From NCBI GenBank assembly GCA_037447655.1, contig JBBHKE010000116.1, positions 256,444 through 299,617 on the forward strand: a DNA stretch of 43,174 bases. Reading direction: 5' to 3'. Source of the DNA: Zygnema cylindricum (taxonomy: Eukaryota > Streptophyta > Zygnematophyceae > Zygnematales > Zygnemataceae). A program made the translations under genes and the position numbers. This document shows positions 41,980 to 43,174 of the stretch, one piece after another. Position 1 is the stretch's first letter; every line of letters starts with the position of its first letter. The notes below the pieces were generated by a model, which was given only the letters and a program-made list of their open reading frames with translations, was not told the origin of the DNA and did no database searches.

Positions 41980-42870
41980 GCCTCGATATATCGGCGATAC
42001 GATATATCGACAATATATCGTCGATGTTTTTATTTTCGATGTATCGAAGCGATATATATTGATTATCGGGTACCTGAAATTCAATACATATCAAATATCA
42101 ACGGTTTTTAAATAGAAGTGCAATAGATTTTGTTACGTTTGCTTATAGATATATGTATATATGTATATATGTGTTTATAATCCACATAAATCTTCTCATT
42201 AATTAAATAAAGCAATAGCTTTTTCTTGTTTGTTACAATACTAAGCCGGTCCTTGATACCCAACACATGTATGGACAGTACAAAACCTTCATTTTTTTTT
42301 CCATTTTTGCTGACCGACCGTAACCAATTTTTTTTTATTTATGGTGAATCAACTGGCTTAATTTGCCCGGCCCCCCAAATTTGGCAACCGAATCCGTTTT
42401 TGATCCGGCGTGTGCGGTCGGTTAACGGTCGGTTACGGTTTCAGTTAACCGTTTGCGACCTCTAAGGACAATCCTATCCAGTACTTTAGTATATCGTGAA
42501 AACATCGTTGCGATATACGTTTATGTATCGCGATATACTTTTATATTTTTATGAAAATCCCATTAATTTTGAAGCGTTAATAGCGTTAAGGATTTGTTTC
42601 TGTTAACACGAAATTCAAATGGATAATGTTAATTTATAGCAAAAAGACGTGGCACACTATAATCCACTCCCTAAATATTGGTGTTGTGTATCGGCATGGT
42701 TTTGCTGATAATCAGTATGTCCCTTTTTTGGCTAGCCGATAATCAATATATTGGCAAGATATATCGAAATTGGTGTTATCCGCGATAAAAGACCAATAAT
42801 ATCGGTTTTTTATCGCAATAATACCAATACCGATAATTATCAGCGATAATTGTACTGTTAGTACCGTACA
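41980..42870. repeat. TATCGA/GATATATCG-rich region
   Basis: AT-rich sequence with unusually many ATATCG, TATCGCGATA and CGATAT motifs in two blocks (about 41980-42070 and 42475-42850), for example GCGATATACGTTTATG and ATCGCGATATAC. It contains diverged pieces of the small DNA transposons of 18800-19800 (AGACGTGGCACACTATAATC near 42645). No gene seen. 41697-41980 is unremarkable. Confidence 0.5.
42300..42470 (-). repeat. AACCGACCG-rich dispersed repeat, copy 2 (inverted)
   Basis: The complement reads GAGGTCGCAAACGGTTAAC, then TGAAACCGTAACCGACCG and GTTAACCGACCG, matching 18901-19030. The similarity weakens toward 42300. Confidence 0.6.
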
Positions 42871-42936
42871 GGCTGTTGTCTTTTTGGAAAGCTTTCAGTC
42901 TCAGAGCAGCGCAGCAGCGCAGCAACTATACAGACA

Positions 42937-43174
42937 GCAGCGCAGCTGCTATACGGAAGAGCAGCGCAGCTGCTATACAGCAGAGCTGCGCAGCAGCAGA
43001 GCAGCGCAGCAGCGAAGCTGCGACACAGACAGGACAAACGCAGCTGCGGTTACTTTGGATAAGATCCGTACGGACAACGCAGCTGCTACTATCTTGGATA
43101 TGATTCGGTGCAGGACACCGCAGCCGCGGGTGATGTAAATGTGATCCGGTACGGGACAACGCAGCTGCGATTGA
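42937..43174 (+). repeat. CAGCTG/CAGCGCAG tandem repeats at the window end
   Basis: A 24-bp unit (GCAGCGCAGCTGCTATAC plus 6 bp) occurs at 42937 and 42961. From about 43022 a unit of roughly 40 bp containing GATCCGTACGGACAACGCAG is repeated about four times (GATCC-type starts near 43063, 43102 and 43143), each ending in GCAGCTGC or GCAGCCGC. Ala/Ser-rich open frames here are repeat shadows. The array runs off the window. Confidence 0.75.

Overview
The window is AT-rich eukaryotic nuclear DNA dominated by repeats. It carries one convincing complete gene, one orphan exon of a second gene and many decayed transposable elements. I read it as green-lineage (a plant or streptophyte alga). The reasons are plant-type Ty1/copia polyproteins, a B-type cyclin exon most like plant cyclins, a SPRY protein of the ASH2/TRAUCO type, and LTRs carrying G-box/ABRE-like and GTAC motifs. 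I cannot name the species.

Layout: 1-3376 holds copia debris on the minus strand (gag-to-integrase body, a truncated LTR, and the tail of a non-autonomous element). 3417-5400 contains direct and tandem duplications and one weak candidate exon. 5400-7135 and 7960-10012 are two different degenerate short-period tandem arrays; between them lies a single B-type cyclin exon (7377-7535) whose remaining exons I cannot find. 10350-13020 has no recognisable gene. 13205-18165 (minus) is a four-exon ASH2-like gene; all splice junctions agree in phase and give 794 codons plus a stop. Its conserved SPRY core is followed by a tail of about 410 residues of low complexity. A foldback MITE lies about 430 bp upstream of its start codon.

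18800-23800 is a graveyard of small DNA transposons: TA-flanked repeats beginning CACCGTG, an internally deleted hAT transposase, and palindromes. 23850-41691 is a nested cluster of related copia elements. (i) Two non-autonomous elements, C2 and C1, are arranged head to tail sharing one LTR; C2 shows gag joined directly to an RNase H-like tail. (ii) An autonomous-type body E/F lies within the C2 5' LTR and is itself split in integrase by a solo LTR with a 5-bp target duplication. (iii) A full-length but decayed element D (35252-41691) has matching CTATG target duplications. Five LTRs share a regulatory module: a CACGTG box and three GTAC-type tetramers at fixed spacing. 41700-43174 is AT-rich with TATCGA-rich, AACCGACCG-type and CAGCTG-type repeats.

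Only the ASH2-like gene appears able to make its product. No retroelement reading frame in the window is intact.
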